Made by a program: the position numbers and the translations under genes. Below the pieces are notes generated by a model. The model was not told the DNA's origin. It searched no databases and was given only the letters and a program-made list of their open reading frames with translations. DNA of 64,000 nt, taken from contig PTFA01000086.1 in NCBI GenBank assembly GCA_003342895.1, forward strand, positions 361,122 to 425,121, given 5' to 3'. Below are positions 48,925-61,494 of the stretch, one piece after another (the first letter of the stretch is position 1; each line of letters begins with the position of its first letter). This DNA comes from Casuarius casuarius. Its lineage: Eukaryota; Chordata; Aves; Casuariiformes; Casuariidae.

Positions 48925-50240
48925 TTCTCCTAAGCTATAACTGAAAAAAATGTTGTTTTCCTAATGCTGTGAGTGGCCTTAGTTGTTACATGGCAATTCT
49001 GATGAAGGTGTAACACTCATCTAAGAAAGTGCTGAAGTAGATTAAATAATGGATTCACCTTGCAGAGCAAAGTGAGTCAAGATTCAGCTGGTTCAAGATT
49101 CGAGGAGCTGTGGGATGTCAACAGCAGGCAGATCTGAGGAGAGTTCACAGACTTTCTTTTAAACAGACCAGTGGTTCCAGGAGAGTGAGTGGGAGTGCTG
49201 ACATGTTTAAAATCTTTGCTGGATATAGGCCTTTGGGATTGCTTCACTGGGGAGATTTGACAAATCTTTCTGTCTCTTTAAGGTGCACATTGTTGGCAGC
49301 CCTGAACGTGACTGCATGAGGCGGACTATTGCTTTTATCACCACTGGGAGAAGACGTCTTTCTCTTTCATGGAACAAAGAGGACTTTGGGGATCAAAGAT
49401 GAAACTGAATGTAATGTTATTAATTATGTGTCAAAAAAGAATATAGGTTAGGACTAAATGAGTGCATGTTGGTTGTTGCTCTCACTGCAACACAATGGCT
49501 TATATTCTGGGCTGTTAGCTACTCATACAGGTCTTTCTCATCTCCACTGAGGTGGTCGCTCCCAGTATGATCAGGTGCAGAATCCCACTTACGAAGTGCT
49601 ACAAAAGGCATCATTCTGAAACAAAGTGGAAAACTCTCCCTGGGGTGCACGGCGCTTACAGGAGGCTGTCAATGGAAGTGACTGCTAATAGACCTGGCTC
49701 CGTGCTTTGGGATGTGAATTCATATACAGTATCTTCTGTGAAAGCAGCTCTTCTTGCTCTTGTCAAACTGCCATGAAGACCCGTACAGTGATGTTAATTG
49801 CAAACCACAAGCTGGCTTTTATCTTTGAATTGTTTTTCTCTAGCAATTTTAAGAAGAGCTCAGCGTGTTCGCAGTAGGAGCTGATAGATACTGAGCACTT
49901 CTGAAATCTTGCCAACTTCACTTAGGTTCCTAAATGGGAACCGAGTAGTTTTGAACATATGATCCTAAGGGTGCATTTATAACACTAGGGCTCTGTCCAT
50001 ATCGTTTCTTTGCACTATTGCTTTCCCTGCAGTGCACCCAGCAGTGGCAATAGCAGCAGGAGCACTTGGCTAGTCGAGGCTTGAGTGATGTCTCGGTTAT
50101 TATGTCATCTCAAGCAGCTCTGAACAGAATTAAATGACAGCAGTTAAAAGTCTGGTGTCTCTCTGCATCTTGTCTGCAGTAGAGTTACCATCATTGCTAT
50201 CAGCAATAGAGATATAACTGATATGGCTATAGTGGATTTT

Positions 50241-50280
50241 ATTTATATATGTGTATATATATATATACACACATAAATAT
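50241..50280. repeat. TA/CA palindromic microsatellite
   Basis: A perfect 22-bp palindrome (50250-50271) made of a GTG(TA)nCAC core, with imperfect extension to ATTTATAT and CATAAAT on either side. It could extrude as a cruciform, and such sites are often length-variable. Confidence 0.9.
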
Positions 50281-53200
50281 GTAGGTATATTTTAACAAAA
50301 ATCTAGTGCAAACTCTGCCTTCTTTGTCAGCATATTTCATCCTGGGTTTCAGAAGATATATACTGTACGTGACAATTCTCTAAGCCTCAATTTCATGACA
50401 GAGATTTTCTCCTAAGTTGGTTCTTGGGGCAGAAATAATGAGTATTTTGGGGAGGTGTGGGGAGGAGGCAAGAGGACAGGCCTTTATCTGAAGCTTTTCC
50501 AGCAAAGTTACTGCATGGAAAGCATCTGTTTTGGTCCTGTGTGGCCAGTATCCTCTTCCAGGGGACTTGGCAGCAAGGAGAAAAACCATGTCAGAAAATC
50601 TGAGGGCTGGCCACACACTGTGGACAAAAGGATGGCAAAGAGTTTAAACATTAGAGACTGATGTTGGAGGGCTGGTTAAAAGTGATTAGCATAGCTCTCT
50701 GGAATGTGGAGTTTCAATAGCCGTTCCAGAAAGATCTGCAGCCCCACTGGCTTTTGCAGCGTCAGGAAAGAGCCCTTGTGCTCCAGCTTTTGCTGGTTTG
50801 AATGGGTGAACGTGCAAGGCAATGCGTGCAGCGCTCACAGCAAGAGCTCCCTGCTCGCGGGTCCCTGCGCATCGTGCTCCACGTGCCTGTAGACTTGGGG
50901 CATTTTCCTTTGCTCCTGAGGAATCTGATGCCCCAATGGCTCAGATGGCTGACGGGGTCCTTGCCCGTTTCCAGACACTACATCCAAATCTTTATCAACA
51001 TTAGGCCATAACTTTGTGTCATGCAGCTGTTTGTTTACGTTGGGCCAAAGCAATAAAGGCCTTATTTGGCTGTGATCTGCCTATTGCTAGCTGTGCATTC
51101 AGGTCGTGTGTCAGTGTGGTTTTGGGTGTTTGTGTTACTGCTGCCTAGGTTTTAGTCTCCTCGGGAATGTACCCAGCAGGGCTGAGCATGTGTCTGTGGT
51201 CAGATTCACTTGTCTCATTTCCTTTTCTTTCTTTTTTTTTTCTTATGGTTTGTTGGTAGATAAATCAAAGTATGGAATCAGTTAAAAAAGCTGGGTAGAA
51301 GGCCTGGCCGATATGAGCACATATATTTAGTTGAGGTGGGAAAAGAAGGCGCTCATTCAAGCCCTCATTTACGCCAGGGAATTCCCTAGCTTTTGTCTAA
51401 ATATGGCATGCGAGAGCAGAGTACAGGCGGGGCAATACTTCACCGACTATTGTTTAAAAGGGTGTTTGGCACTAATTGGCAAGTAGGATTCTTGTAAAAA
51501 CATGGCACAAGGAGTTGTTTGACAGATTTTGACATAGCAAAGTCTTTACAAGAGGTGAAAAAAAATAAAAGAAAGAAAAGAAAGAAACTACAGTGTACGT
51601 AAAGCCAAATGTATACTCTCTGCCCAGGAAGAATGTGAAATAAAAGGCACTTAGCACCAAGTCATACGCTGCGTGGTATGTTGGTCTGATTAGTGATTGA
51701 TGGCACTGAGTTAAAAACCTTGCCTGTCGTCAGTCATTCAGAAGAAGTGATGAAAGAGAAGCGAGAGCTGGAGAAGAGATTGCTATTACTTGAATTCACT
51801 GACCAGGATCTCTGAACTCTCTCAGGGCACCATAGACTTTCCTGGTTGACTTAACCAGTCCTCTGCTGTCCTGATGTTGCTGTGCAATGTTTCACCCTGA
51901 AGGCAGTGGTAGTAGATCTCTGGGTGCAATTCTTAATACCAAGCAATCCATTGGTTTTGGTAGTTTTTTTTTTTCTTTTCACAAAGCTCATGCAGGATTG
52001 TGACTATGAGTACCCATCGCAGCAGCGAGCAACGACTCATGCCTGGGAGAAGGCCCACCTCCTTCAGCCTCAGCCACGCCTGGGGACATCATGAGTCTCT
52101 CAGAGCACAAAGGACTTTGCATATCTCAGCAATGAAGATTTTTGTCTCCAAAATTCCTAGTCTGTTCTTGAACTGTGACCATTATATAAGTGTGTTTCTT
52201 GAGAGAGGGAGAACTTATCTGGCATTCAGTCCACTATTAGAGGCCCCAAATGAGGCGTGAGACAAACTTTTGCCATCCACAGTGTGAAATCCCATACTAA
52301 ACACAGAGGGGACATCTTGCTCACTGAGTCTATTATTGACACCAGCTACACAACGGTCTGTATGGCTCATACAGAGAAGGTCTCGGCTCAGACTTCACTG
52401 TGTAAAGTGAAGCCCTTCCCTGAATCGTTGTCTTGAATGCAGCATCCGAACTTGATCCGAACTGGAGTTTATTCGCATCAAAGATGAGACACACTTCCCC
52501 AGGCTGGTTGATTGGATGATGTCTTGCAGTGTATTCTAGGATGGCAGAGGAGACAAGTACGTCTGTAATTAGCACATAACCTTAGGCAGTTTTGTGGTTC
52601 CTGAAGCTCCTGAAGTTGGTCAGATTAAATGGCTACAAGGAGCTAAATCCTGTTTTGTTGCACTAGTATCTGCCTAAAGTAAGTGCATTGGCCTCTCTGG
52701 ATTTGTACTAGGTAACTGGAGTTACCCACATTCCTCAAGGGCTGCAAACTGCCTGGTATGAAATGGGAACCAGGGAGATGTGGAATCCACTCCTGTAGGC
52801 TTCCAGGGCTGCTTCCAGCGAAACGGAAGGGAGGCCCAGCAGACGTTTCAATGTGTTGCCTGTCAGATACAGTCAGTGGCAAGCATATACGTCTGAGAGT
52901 TTCTGGTTCATCTTTGCTAAGTTCAGGAGAGAGCACAGACACAGGAGCACTCCCCTGCCCTTTCTGAGCATTTCAGTTGATGCTGTTAATTGTAGAAGAG
53001 CTGCTGCAAATATTTCTGAAGGCAAATATTTGATGTCCTCATGCAGTAAAAAATAAGTGGGAGAACCAACCGCCTGCCTACTCACCTGGTCATCTCAACA
53101 AAGCCAAGCCAGGGCAGAGAATAAATAGCAACGACTCCTGGGCTTTTGTACTCAGCTTCTCTAAGAACAAGAGCTGTGATGAGAGAGCAAACAACACCTG

Positions 53201-53449
53201 CCGAGAAGGAACTAAAAGCAGCCTGAACAAAGAGAGTGAAGGTGGTGGGCAGAGACTGTTTGTGCAGCCGTTGGTCTCCAGGGTGGGGCTGCTGGCAGAA
53301 GCGGGAGGAAGATGATGTTACTGGAGTCAGGAGCCCATGTTCATGCTGTGCTGATGCAAGGGGCATAGTGAGCCCGGAAAGCCTGGAGGCTTCTGTGCAT
53401 CCCTTGAGCAGGTGCAGCAGACCTGGGCTGTGGGTTATGTGCTGAAACA

Positions 53450-53553
53450 GAAGTCAAACGATCTGGGTTTTCTTCCCAGCTCTGCATAACCATGAACGAG
53501 CCACCCTGCTTCTTTGAGCCCCTGTTAGTGAAAGACGGATAGTAGCTCTTCCA
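53450..53553 (+). repeat. Degraded MIR-like core-SINE fragment, sense orientation
   Basis: GATCTGGGTTTTCTTCCCAG then CTCTGCATAACC, then CTTCTTTGAGCCCCTGTTAG and GAAAGACGGATAGTAGCTC, follows the MIR sense consensus (gtctgggttcgaatcccagctctgcc...cctctttgagcctcagtttcctcatctgtaaaatgggataatagtac) in order and spacing, with heavy divergence. Confidence 0.7.
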
Positions 53554-53990
53554 TGTCTGCCAAGCCTATTTTAGCAGTAAATCCTCTGGAGGGGGAATCG
53601 TGCTTGGGCGGCCCCTGAGCGAGTCCCGCTCTGCTCCCAGGCACAGACCAGTCTCTGTCCACTCCTGGGGCACTAATGGACAGCTGGAATAAGCTGGTAC
53701 CAGCAGAGCTGGCCTGTCTCACCAGGCCATTTCCCCAGCCTGGGAGAAAGGGCTCATGGGACAGGCCATAGGCCCCGTGGACCATCCCGGGAGACTGTGA
53801 GTGTCTCTGTTTCAGACCATGACTCATGGCAGTGCAAATTCTGCTGAGGAAACCAGTATAGCACCGCTGCAGCTGGGAAGCAAGGGAAATGGTCGTGTTT
53901 TTCATGTGCGCCGGAGAGGCACACATGCATCCCAAATACCCATTGTCTGGATGATCTGCTTTCGGGTGCTGGATTTTTATATATTTTTTC

Positions 53991-54003
53991 TTTTTTTTTT
54001 TTT
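53991..54003 (+). repeat. Poly-T run (13 T)
   Basis: T run with T-rich flanks (53970-54010). Read on the minus strand it is a poly-A stretch, but no SINE body or processed gene copy is recognised beside it. Confidence 0.9.
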
Positions 54004-54409
54004 GTTTTAGCCTTCTGAAAGACAAACTTAGGATTCATCAGATAGAAATGATCTCAGCTCATTAGAGATTCACTTTCCTTGGAAACTGAACTTCTGGTGT
54101 AATCATGGGAAAGTCTCACCTTCCCTTTTTATTTTCCTTTAAGTAAGTTTCTATTAAAATTAGCCTGGCAGGCTAACAACTCAGAAGCTAAGAGACAAAT
54201 AACAGCCCATTGTTACTATTATTGCTATGGTTCTTTTAATCTCATGATTTGCTTACCAATTTCATGATTTTGGTGACTTGGCAGATGATTTTTGAATATT
54301 TAATGATATAGACCCAAATGTATAGAGGAGGCAGGCCTCCTCACAACGTGGGGCTGACATTTCACCAACACAGTAGGCTGTTTGTCCCACTTCCAAGAAA
54401 AAATATAAA

Positions 54410-54840
54410 GAAGCAAAACCCAATAATTAATTACTGCTCAATCTCGTTGTTTTCTTTGAGCTGCAACACTTTCTGCACATTCACCCTTTTTCCTCCTCTT
54501 ACAAATTTTTTGCACAATCGGAAACCCAGCTCAGCGAATCGAATACAATATCACTATAGCATAACAAGGAAGAACTTGGCTCCTCTTCAAAGGGAGCTTT
54601 TATCAAGTGTTTAGTGTGATGTGACAAAGTAGGGAAGTGTGCCACGGATGCGATGCTTCCAAATCTCCCCCTTCTACCTTGATTAAACTTGAAAGCGATT
54701 ACCCTCGCCAGGGCGATGAAGCCCTGCCAATGTGCATCTTGTTTACAGCTGTACTGAGTATTTAATGTGCTTTCCTGTTCTTGACAAGAACAACAGACTT
54801 CCACTTTATGCCCTGAATAAAATCCCTTTTAAAATAGTAA
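54410..54840. promoter_or_regulatory. Candidate conserved regulatory element with palindromes
   Basis: Non-repetitive block with many factor-like motifs: AATAATTAATTAC (homeodomain type), TTGATTAAACTTGAAAG, and TTGTTTACAGCTG (forkhead plus E-box). A hairpin CAGGGC-GATGAA-GCCCTG lies at 54709-54726 and a 17-bp palindrome at 54776-54792. The regulatory role is inferred from texture only. Confidence 0.3.
54776..54792. repeat. 17-bp palindrome TGTTCTTGACAAGAACA
   Basis: Perfect inverted repeat of TGTTCTTG around a central A/T pair. The outer hexamers TGTTCT and AGAACA are steroid-receptor half-sites, but in everted rather than the standard inverted arrangement with a 3-base spacer. Confidence 0.85.
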
Positions 54841-54849
54841 GTTGCTAAT

Positions 54850-57430
54850 ATTTTGTCACTAGAGCTGTAGAAACTAGAAAACTGTTTTTAATACCACTGG
54901 CCCCTCAGCCTATATGAGACACCCTGGGACAGCATTGCTCATGTGCCTAAAGTTAAGCTTGGGCCCAAGAAGACCTGCCAGGTCCTGTTGTAAGTGCAAG
55001 AAAGCTTTGGATGAGGCCGGTAGACTAGAAACTAAAAAGATTCGGACTGTGACTATTTTCATGTGCTGGGAACAAGAATATACTGTCTTGGTGCGAGTAG
55101 GCTCCAGATAGTGCTGTAACACTAGTAATAAAGCTAACCAAAAATCCCAGGAAAGAGAAGATGACTCTATAAAAAAAATCCAGCTGAAAATTTCATGGCA
55201 TTTGCTATTAATTTTGCTCTATTTTATTTTGTGTGAGTCCTTCTCATTCCTAGATTCTGCTTTATTTCTAATTTTGGTAAATTTAGACCTTTGGATAAAA
55301 GTCTTATTTTTGCCATGTTTATGGCAAAACATTTCTATTTTATCAGTTTCCCAGTTGCTTTCAGCAGTCACTTTAAAATGGCTACATTTAGCTAGTTTTG
55401 CTTGAAAATTTTCTTTTTTTTCTCCCCCCGCAAGAACAAGGCCAGTTTCCACAGAAACTCAGAGCCACTTTAACAGGAAAAAGCACTCGGCGAAGTTTCC
55501 ATGCTTGGCTTCGAATCTGTCAGATTAAGTGGAGAAAAAAAAGTTGTGAGTTTTTAAGTTCAGTGGCTTTGTAGTTGGTGTTCTTGCTTTGCCCAGTTTT
55601 GGTAAATACACTGGAGGATAATTTTCTCCCCAATCTTTCCTGTATCTGCCCTTTCTTTAGCCAGCTGGTTGCATCTCATTGCTCTGTGCCCAGCCAGCCA
55701 ACTGGCTCCCTCTTCTTTTTCTGAATAATCCTTTTCCCTTTTTTTATTCATTATAATGACATGAAAAACTATTTCAGTTGCAGGAAAAATCAAGATTTCG
55801 GTATTGATGGAGCCGAATCTTTCTTTGCCGATGACTCACGTGTTATCTCCGAAGTCATTCAAGAGAGGAAATGGGAGACGAGAGCCAACCTATGGTCAGA
55901 CTTGACTCTGTGCCCTGACTTCGGATGAGACACAGCGTTGCAGCTGCATTTGCGGCACGGTTGGCATGGTGAGCGCAGATACAACGTACAGCGTACTTCT
56001 GTACGAAGGTGTAGTGAAGAGGGCTTTCTGGCAGGCATAAGGCCAGCTCTGCACTGAGGCAGAGCCAGTTCAACTCTTTGTTGCTTTGCCCACCTCGTGT
56101 ACAGAGAAAAGTCTTTGGCTAAGCTTGGGCCCGATCTACATTTAAGCATTTGGAAGGGGGACCTGCCTAATTGCAGGTTTGTACACATTGCTTGGTAATA
56201 GCCTTGGCTCTAGGCCAGCCCAAAACAGGGAGATGACAAAGCTGTCTTTGATGTATAGGCTCCCATTCAGCAGTAACTCTTGGAGAGCTGTAGGCTGAGC
56301 CCCATCTTTGCGGCCCTCTGACAAGCTGTTTCGGTTCTTGCCACGGATGCAGCAGCCCACCTGCTCTCTGCCACCATCACAAACCCTGTGCTGAAATATT
56401 AGTCTGTGTTGGTGCCTTGGCTCTGTTGTTTCAGGCTGCAATGGATAATTTTTAATCCCTCTATTCAGACTGTTTCAAGGAACAGGAGGAGAAACATATG
56501 GCATATGCTCACCTCGGCTCCCAGGAGGTGTGGGGGAGCTGTGTCCCAGCAGCTGCTGGGGGTAATCCTTGTCCTTCTGCCCATGTCCACATCTGAAAGG
56601 TGTGTTTGGAGGGCCTGGATATGACCACACGAGCGGGTGGGCTCTACTGACTGGGCAGAGGTGAGAAGGCAAAGTCCCTTCCTCCCCATTGAGGCCCAAC
56701 CAAGTCACAGGCAATTGTGTTTGCAGTGCTGGGAGAAGGGGGAAGGAGACTCTCTCCTTCCTGGCTCTCCTGAGGGCAGACTGGTTCCTCAGCAGCTTTG
56801 GGGGTGCCTAAAAGGCACAATTTGTCCCACAACTGCCAACCTGGGGCAGAGGCCATCAGGATGTGGAGATCTTAGTGGATTGGACTTTGAGATGCTTGGT
56901 GCAATGGAGAGAGACCAGTCACAGCTGAGGGCTGGACTGAGGGGCTCGCGTTTTACCAGATGGGATTGATGGTTAAGATCAGGGCTGGAAGCAACTGTTA
57001 CTGCGAGCAGGCTGTGATGGAACATGGAGCTTCTCTATAAGATAACTCAAAGCATGTGAGTTACCAATGATGGTAATGGCTGGGGAGCAGGGGACAGGCT
57101 GCAGCTCACAGCGTTTGGTGCCCTGCCTCCTACAATTCATGGAGTCTTTCCTTTTCATCAAGTCTCCAGCACATCATGCTTTGATGGTCTGTCATTGCTC
57201 AGTGTCCTGGGCCTCATCATGACCCTACAGCAGTCAACAGGAAATGTGTCAGTGGCTCCAGTGGAACCAGCATCTCCTCTTCCCCCTTCATTTGTTCCCT
57301 CCTGCCTCCCCTCCTTTCTGCCCTGATCTCATTCTCTCACTGCATTGCCTGCTCTGGGCACCATCTGGTGAGTTTTGGTCTGTCTCATCTCACCAACTGT
57401 CGTTTGTCCTGGCCGTGGTGTAAATGCACT
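54850..57430. other. Intergenic sequence, no gene recognised
   Basis: Mixed to moderately GC-rich sequence. Overlapping frames of up to about 110 codons on both strands lack domains, homology that can be recalled, or good splice boundaries. Confidence 0.5.
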
Positions 57431-57536
57431 CACATTTTGCATCAAAGGACCCCTAAACCATTCACTTTGTAGACCAGCCGGCCTGTCGGAGAGGAGCCAA
57501 GCAGTTGGCACTCAATAAGCAACGAGCATTAATAAA

Positions 57537-57575
57537 AGCATTACAGTGAGGTTAGTGCCTCATTAAAGTAATGCT
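57537..57575 (+). other. Strong 39-nt stem-loop
   Basis: The 8-bp outer stem AGCATTAC (57537-57544) pairs with GTAATGCT (57568-57575). The inner 7-bp stem AGTGAGG (57545-57551) pairs with CCTCATT (57558-57564), including one G-T wobble, closed by a TTAGTG loop. An AAA bulge (57565-57567) is the only interruption. It is shorter than a typical pre-miRNA. It lies in a non-repetitive AT-rich block (about 57440-57700) unlike its GC-richer surroundings. Confidence 0.7.
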
Positions 57576-57779
57576 AACGAACCGGCTGTCTTCCAGAAGT
57601 ATGAAATTTTAACTAACAGTTCCTCCTTCTAATTTTATGTATAATTAAATCTTCCTAGGGAGGCAATATTGAGTTCTCCAGGCTGCTGCATTATAAACGA
57701 AGCCAAATTCAGAGGAGTTACTCTGGAAATGAAGCAGTGCTCTTGGGAACAGACTCTGGCCCCACACTGCAGTCTCATC

Positions 57780-60700
57780 ATACGTGGTGCAAAAAGTCTG
57801 TAGAGCCATGTTTTGTTGTGAAGGCAGTGCTCGTGAGCTCGCTTCGCCGTGAGCACCAGCCCGAGCTGCTCTGAGGCCAGTGGGTGCAGTTTTGTCTGCA
57901 GCCCTCCGTCTCCTTCGGCGCTGGATCAGGGCTGTCTCTGCCCTGGATCTGTGGCAGGTATGATGAGCGTGGATTGACTCTAGGTCTAGGACCCAAGTGT
58001 GCAGCTCTGGACCCACACTGCAAGCATTTCCAGCCAGCCGCCGCTCCACGGGGCTTTTGCCACAACCAGCAGACTCTGATTAGCCAAGAGCAGCCAGGAG
58101 GGACCGCTAATTCAGACCCAGGCTGGCATGAATCTAGCCCTAAGTTCATGAGGTGCATTTGTCGTGGCTCTTCTTGGCCTGCTGAGTGGGGTATGGCTGG
58201 GAGTCTGGGCCAAAAACTGTTGTTAGCTTGCAGAGATACACTGAAATAAAAGTATTCACAGCTCGTGCCTCGCTGCTTAGGCTCTTTGCCAGGCATGTCT
58301 GGAGGAAGGATTCCCGTGTCTGGTGTGCAGGAGCAGAAGTGCCCAGCGGTCCATGGGTGCTCCCTGCCCTGGGTAGCCTGTGGGTCAGGCTCCACAAGCA
58401 GTACCCAAGCTTTGCCAGATATATATCATGAGTTTTGGGGGCTAGGTAATGACGTGCTTTAGCCGAGCGTCTAAAATGGGAAGCACAGGGATTTGTGTTG
58501 GAGGGGTTTTGCTCTGGGCCCTTCTACAGCCTCCTCAAGGAGCCCTTGGAGGTGGCTCCAGGCGGAGCTTCTGGCTCTGCCCGCAGCCTCTGGGCTCGGC
58601 CAGCTTGTGCCTGGGTCCAGCAGCCACCGAAGTGCCGCGGAGCCCCACGGCTCCATTGTAAAGCAAATTAATTCTCCCCTGCACTGAGGGAATAACCGTG
58701 CTCTCAGGAAGGCTTGGCAGCAGCAGCGAGGAAAGCAGCTGCTCCAAGATACACAGCCTTTTTTTCCTTTGCCTGGTTTTAGCAGCAAAATGTTCGCATG
58801 TGACGGGCATGTGAGCAAAAGCTCTGCCGGACGCAGAGCCACCGGGGCGTCTTGCTGGACTTAGGGCTGAAGCTGCTGTCATCTCCCTCTCATGTGTGAG
58901 CGTGCGTGCGTGTCTTCTCTCTGCTGTTCCTCCTCCTCTCACCCCACACGGGGTTTTATTCACATGCTCTCTTGGAAACTCGCTCAGAGGTTTCATTGTT
59001 AAAGGGCAGTGTTTGATGGATGAGTCCCTCTCTTTCTGGGCCAGCTCCTTCACCAAGCCTCCTTGCCTGATGGGAAGAGCGTAGAGTAAACTCTGTTTTC
59101 AAATGATAAACGCTACTTCCTTGAATGGAAACGACAAATAAATATGGTTCCTGCTCTGTCTGGGAGCTCGTTTCGACGGTCGGCCCCGGGGAGCTGGTGT
59201 TGTCAGGACGCACGAAGTGTTGTGCTGCCGTCTGATTTTCGACTTGTTGCAGTGGCTGAATTAGAGCACGGAGCAGCTGCGGGCTTATGCTAAGGATGTT
59301 CCCCTGCTGTTTCCTAAGGCTTATGGGTTGGGGGAGCTGCACTCAAGCAATCACTGGGCTTTTGTGTGTGTGCGCGTCTGGGGACGGCAGCATCTGAGGT
59401 CACTGGGAGACCACAGTCGGGGGGGGGTTACTTCTGACTGCAAAATTTCCTCTTCATCATTCAGGCATCGTGGCGTACATTTTTGTTCTTGCAAAGGCCC
59501 CAGCTTTGCAAGCAAGCACTATCCTTGCTGCAGCTAAGCTAATAGGGTGGCTAGGGGCAAAGGTAGGGCAAAAGTAAAACTAAAGCGTGTAAGTAAATGT
59601 TTGCAGGATTGGGACCTTATTCAGGCATAAATCAGGTAGCTCCAGCCAACAATAGAGTCACCTAAGTGTAAAATCCATGTAAGCCAGTAAGATCAGCTCC
59701 GAACCAGCTATGAATTTGCTTTTTGTTTCCATGCCAAGAATATATCACTTCTAACTGCTACAATCAGGCCTGGTCCTTTTTATTTTTTTTAAGTGCTTTT
59801 GGGCACATTTACTTCCCGTCACCAGCAGATACACACAGAGCCTGAACCTCCTCTTACGGGGCATGTCCCAGCCTGCTTTAGCCCACAATAAGTTGTTGCT
59901 ATCAGGAGCTTTTTTCCCTTCCCTTGCCTTTTCTGTTGCTGCATTCAATAAACAAAGGGACACTAGCGTGAATCTAGAACTATTCTTTGTATTTGCCTGG
60001 GAACAGAGTTAACAATTTGTTGGTCTTTTGTTGTGATTTTTTTGCTTTTTAAGCTGGTGACCGTTTAAATGATTACTACTACCTGTGGCATTGCAGCAGG
60101 TGTTTCCAGATGGCTCTGGGCAATTGTGAAGGCTGGAATGAAGAGTACAGTGAGCTGCACGTGGGAGATACCACATCAAACCAGAGGTCCAGAGGAGTGT
60201 GGTCCCCTCGGTCCCTCCTAGAGAACCTGGGACTAGGCTGCAAGGTTTTTGTGATCGTTGTATTTGCCTCAGTTTCCCCAGTTCTCAGTGCACTGTTTCG
60301 AGATGGTACCCCAAGATGGGGAGTCTGGGGATGCTGGCACCTTGTTGCTGAGTATGGATGAGACCAGACTGGGCTGGGCAAAATACCTGGGAGAAGAAAG
60401 CTCGAGACTGACAGTAGAAGCAAGAGGAAGCTGGGGAGTACTGCAGGCTCTTTTAGCTTGAGGGAAAACTTTTACTGGCCTCCGCATCCCTGGGGCCTGA
60501 GCAACAGTGGAGCAGCCAGCAATGGCAGCAGCTCTTCCTGGCAGACAAGGGGACAAGTGTCCCAGCTCCTTTTCCCATCCCTGCCTGTCCCTCGAGCTAC
60601 AGCCCCAAAGAAAGTGTGCTCAGAAAGCTAGTGCCTCCCCCTGCCCCGTTACAGCTGCCCAGCATCAGGGCTGGTTCAAAAAAAGCAAAATCCAGAAGCA

Positions 60701-61490
60701 TCCTAGAGTCCTCCCGGTGGCTGCTGTGGCTAAATGTGGTTGCAGTGAGGTAATGGAAACCGGAGGGTGGAAAAAGGCTCGATTCCAGCCCTTGCCAGAC
60801 CCTGCGGGAAGAGAGCTGCAGTGGGGACGCCATGTGGATCCCTGCTGGGGAAGCTGTGTGAATCCCTGCTTTTTCCAGTGTTTTGTCTCTCAGAGTGACT
60901 CAAATGCTTGACGTGAGGCTGTCAGTAGATGCTGAGGTCCCAGCAGGCCTGGTTACACTGCAAAATACACCCGTGAAGCACGTGAAGGTTTCCTGCACCC
61001 CAGCCCCACCAGGACGGAGCAGTAACAGTGACAGCAACTGTAAGAAACAGGAATTATTCCAGCGTAGTGCTTTCCAAGGGCAGAGACAGTTAGGCTCCTA
61101 AATCACTTTTTGAAAGTGGCCCAGAGGGTCCCTATTTATATGCTGTAGAAAATGCTGCCTGTGACCTGCTTTGCCCTGGTCGAACACCTCATATAGTGAT
61201 TCTTTATAAGCTTTGCCTTCTCAGTCTTGCAGCTTGAAATAGAAGCAAAATCCACCAGGTAAGTACAATTGCTGTTCCCACCTTTTGTGTTTTCCCCATG
61301 GTATAAAAACTAATCTCGGCTCGGTATCTTGGGTATGTCCAAAATGGGAGTCTGTCTACAACGCTATAGAAGACACGTCTGGCTGCTGAGAAGAATAAAT
61401 CACTCTGAGCTGGGGTTGTTTAGAAACCATTATTTCGATAGACCGCAAAAATGAAGAAGTGCTGAGGGGAAGCCACGTGTGACTCAAACG
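57780..61490. other. GC-richer intergenic sequence, no gene recognised
   Basis: Contains the longest open frame of the window (57778-58395, minus, 205 codons), which has no recognisable domain. Its overlapping partners on both strands are equally open, so it is probably a by-product of low stop-codon density. A run of nine G lies at 59419-59427. A short CCTCAGTTTCCCCAG stretch near 60268 recalls MIR but is too short to call. Confidence 0.5.
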
Positions 61491-61494
61491 GCAC

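Larger units (their letters stand above)
44520..53440. other. Intergenic sequence, no gene recognised
   Basis: Contains a pyrimidine-rich stretch at about 45355-45495, a small duplication at 48897-48924, a TA/CA palindrome at 50241-50280, and a pair of complementary T/C-rich (51230-51242) and A/G-rich (51555-51590) runs. Open frames reach about 124 codons (47499-47873) without domains or splice context. Confidence 0.5.

Noticed and set aside
53525..54025. 166-codon minus-strand frame
   Set aside because: Begins in a poly-A-encoded lysine run and overlaps a MIR-like fragment; no domain.
57778..58395. Longest open frame in the window, 205 codons, minus strand
   Set aside because: No recognisable domain, no splice context, and overlapping frames on both strands are similarly open. 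Best explained by GC-rich composition.
59419..59427. Run of nine G as a possible G-quadruplex
   Set aside because: Only a single G run with no neighbouring runs at suitable spacing.
60262..60290. CCTCAGTTTCCCCAG resembling MIR
   Set aside because: Only about 15 bases match and the flanks do not follow the consensus.
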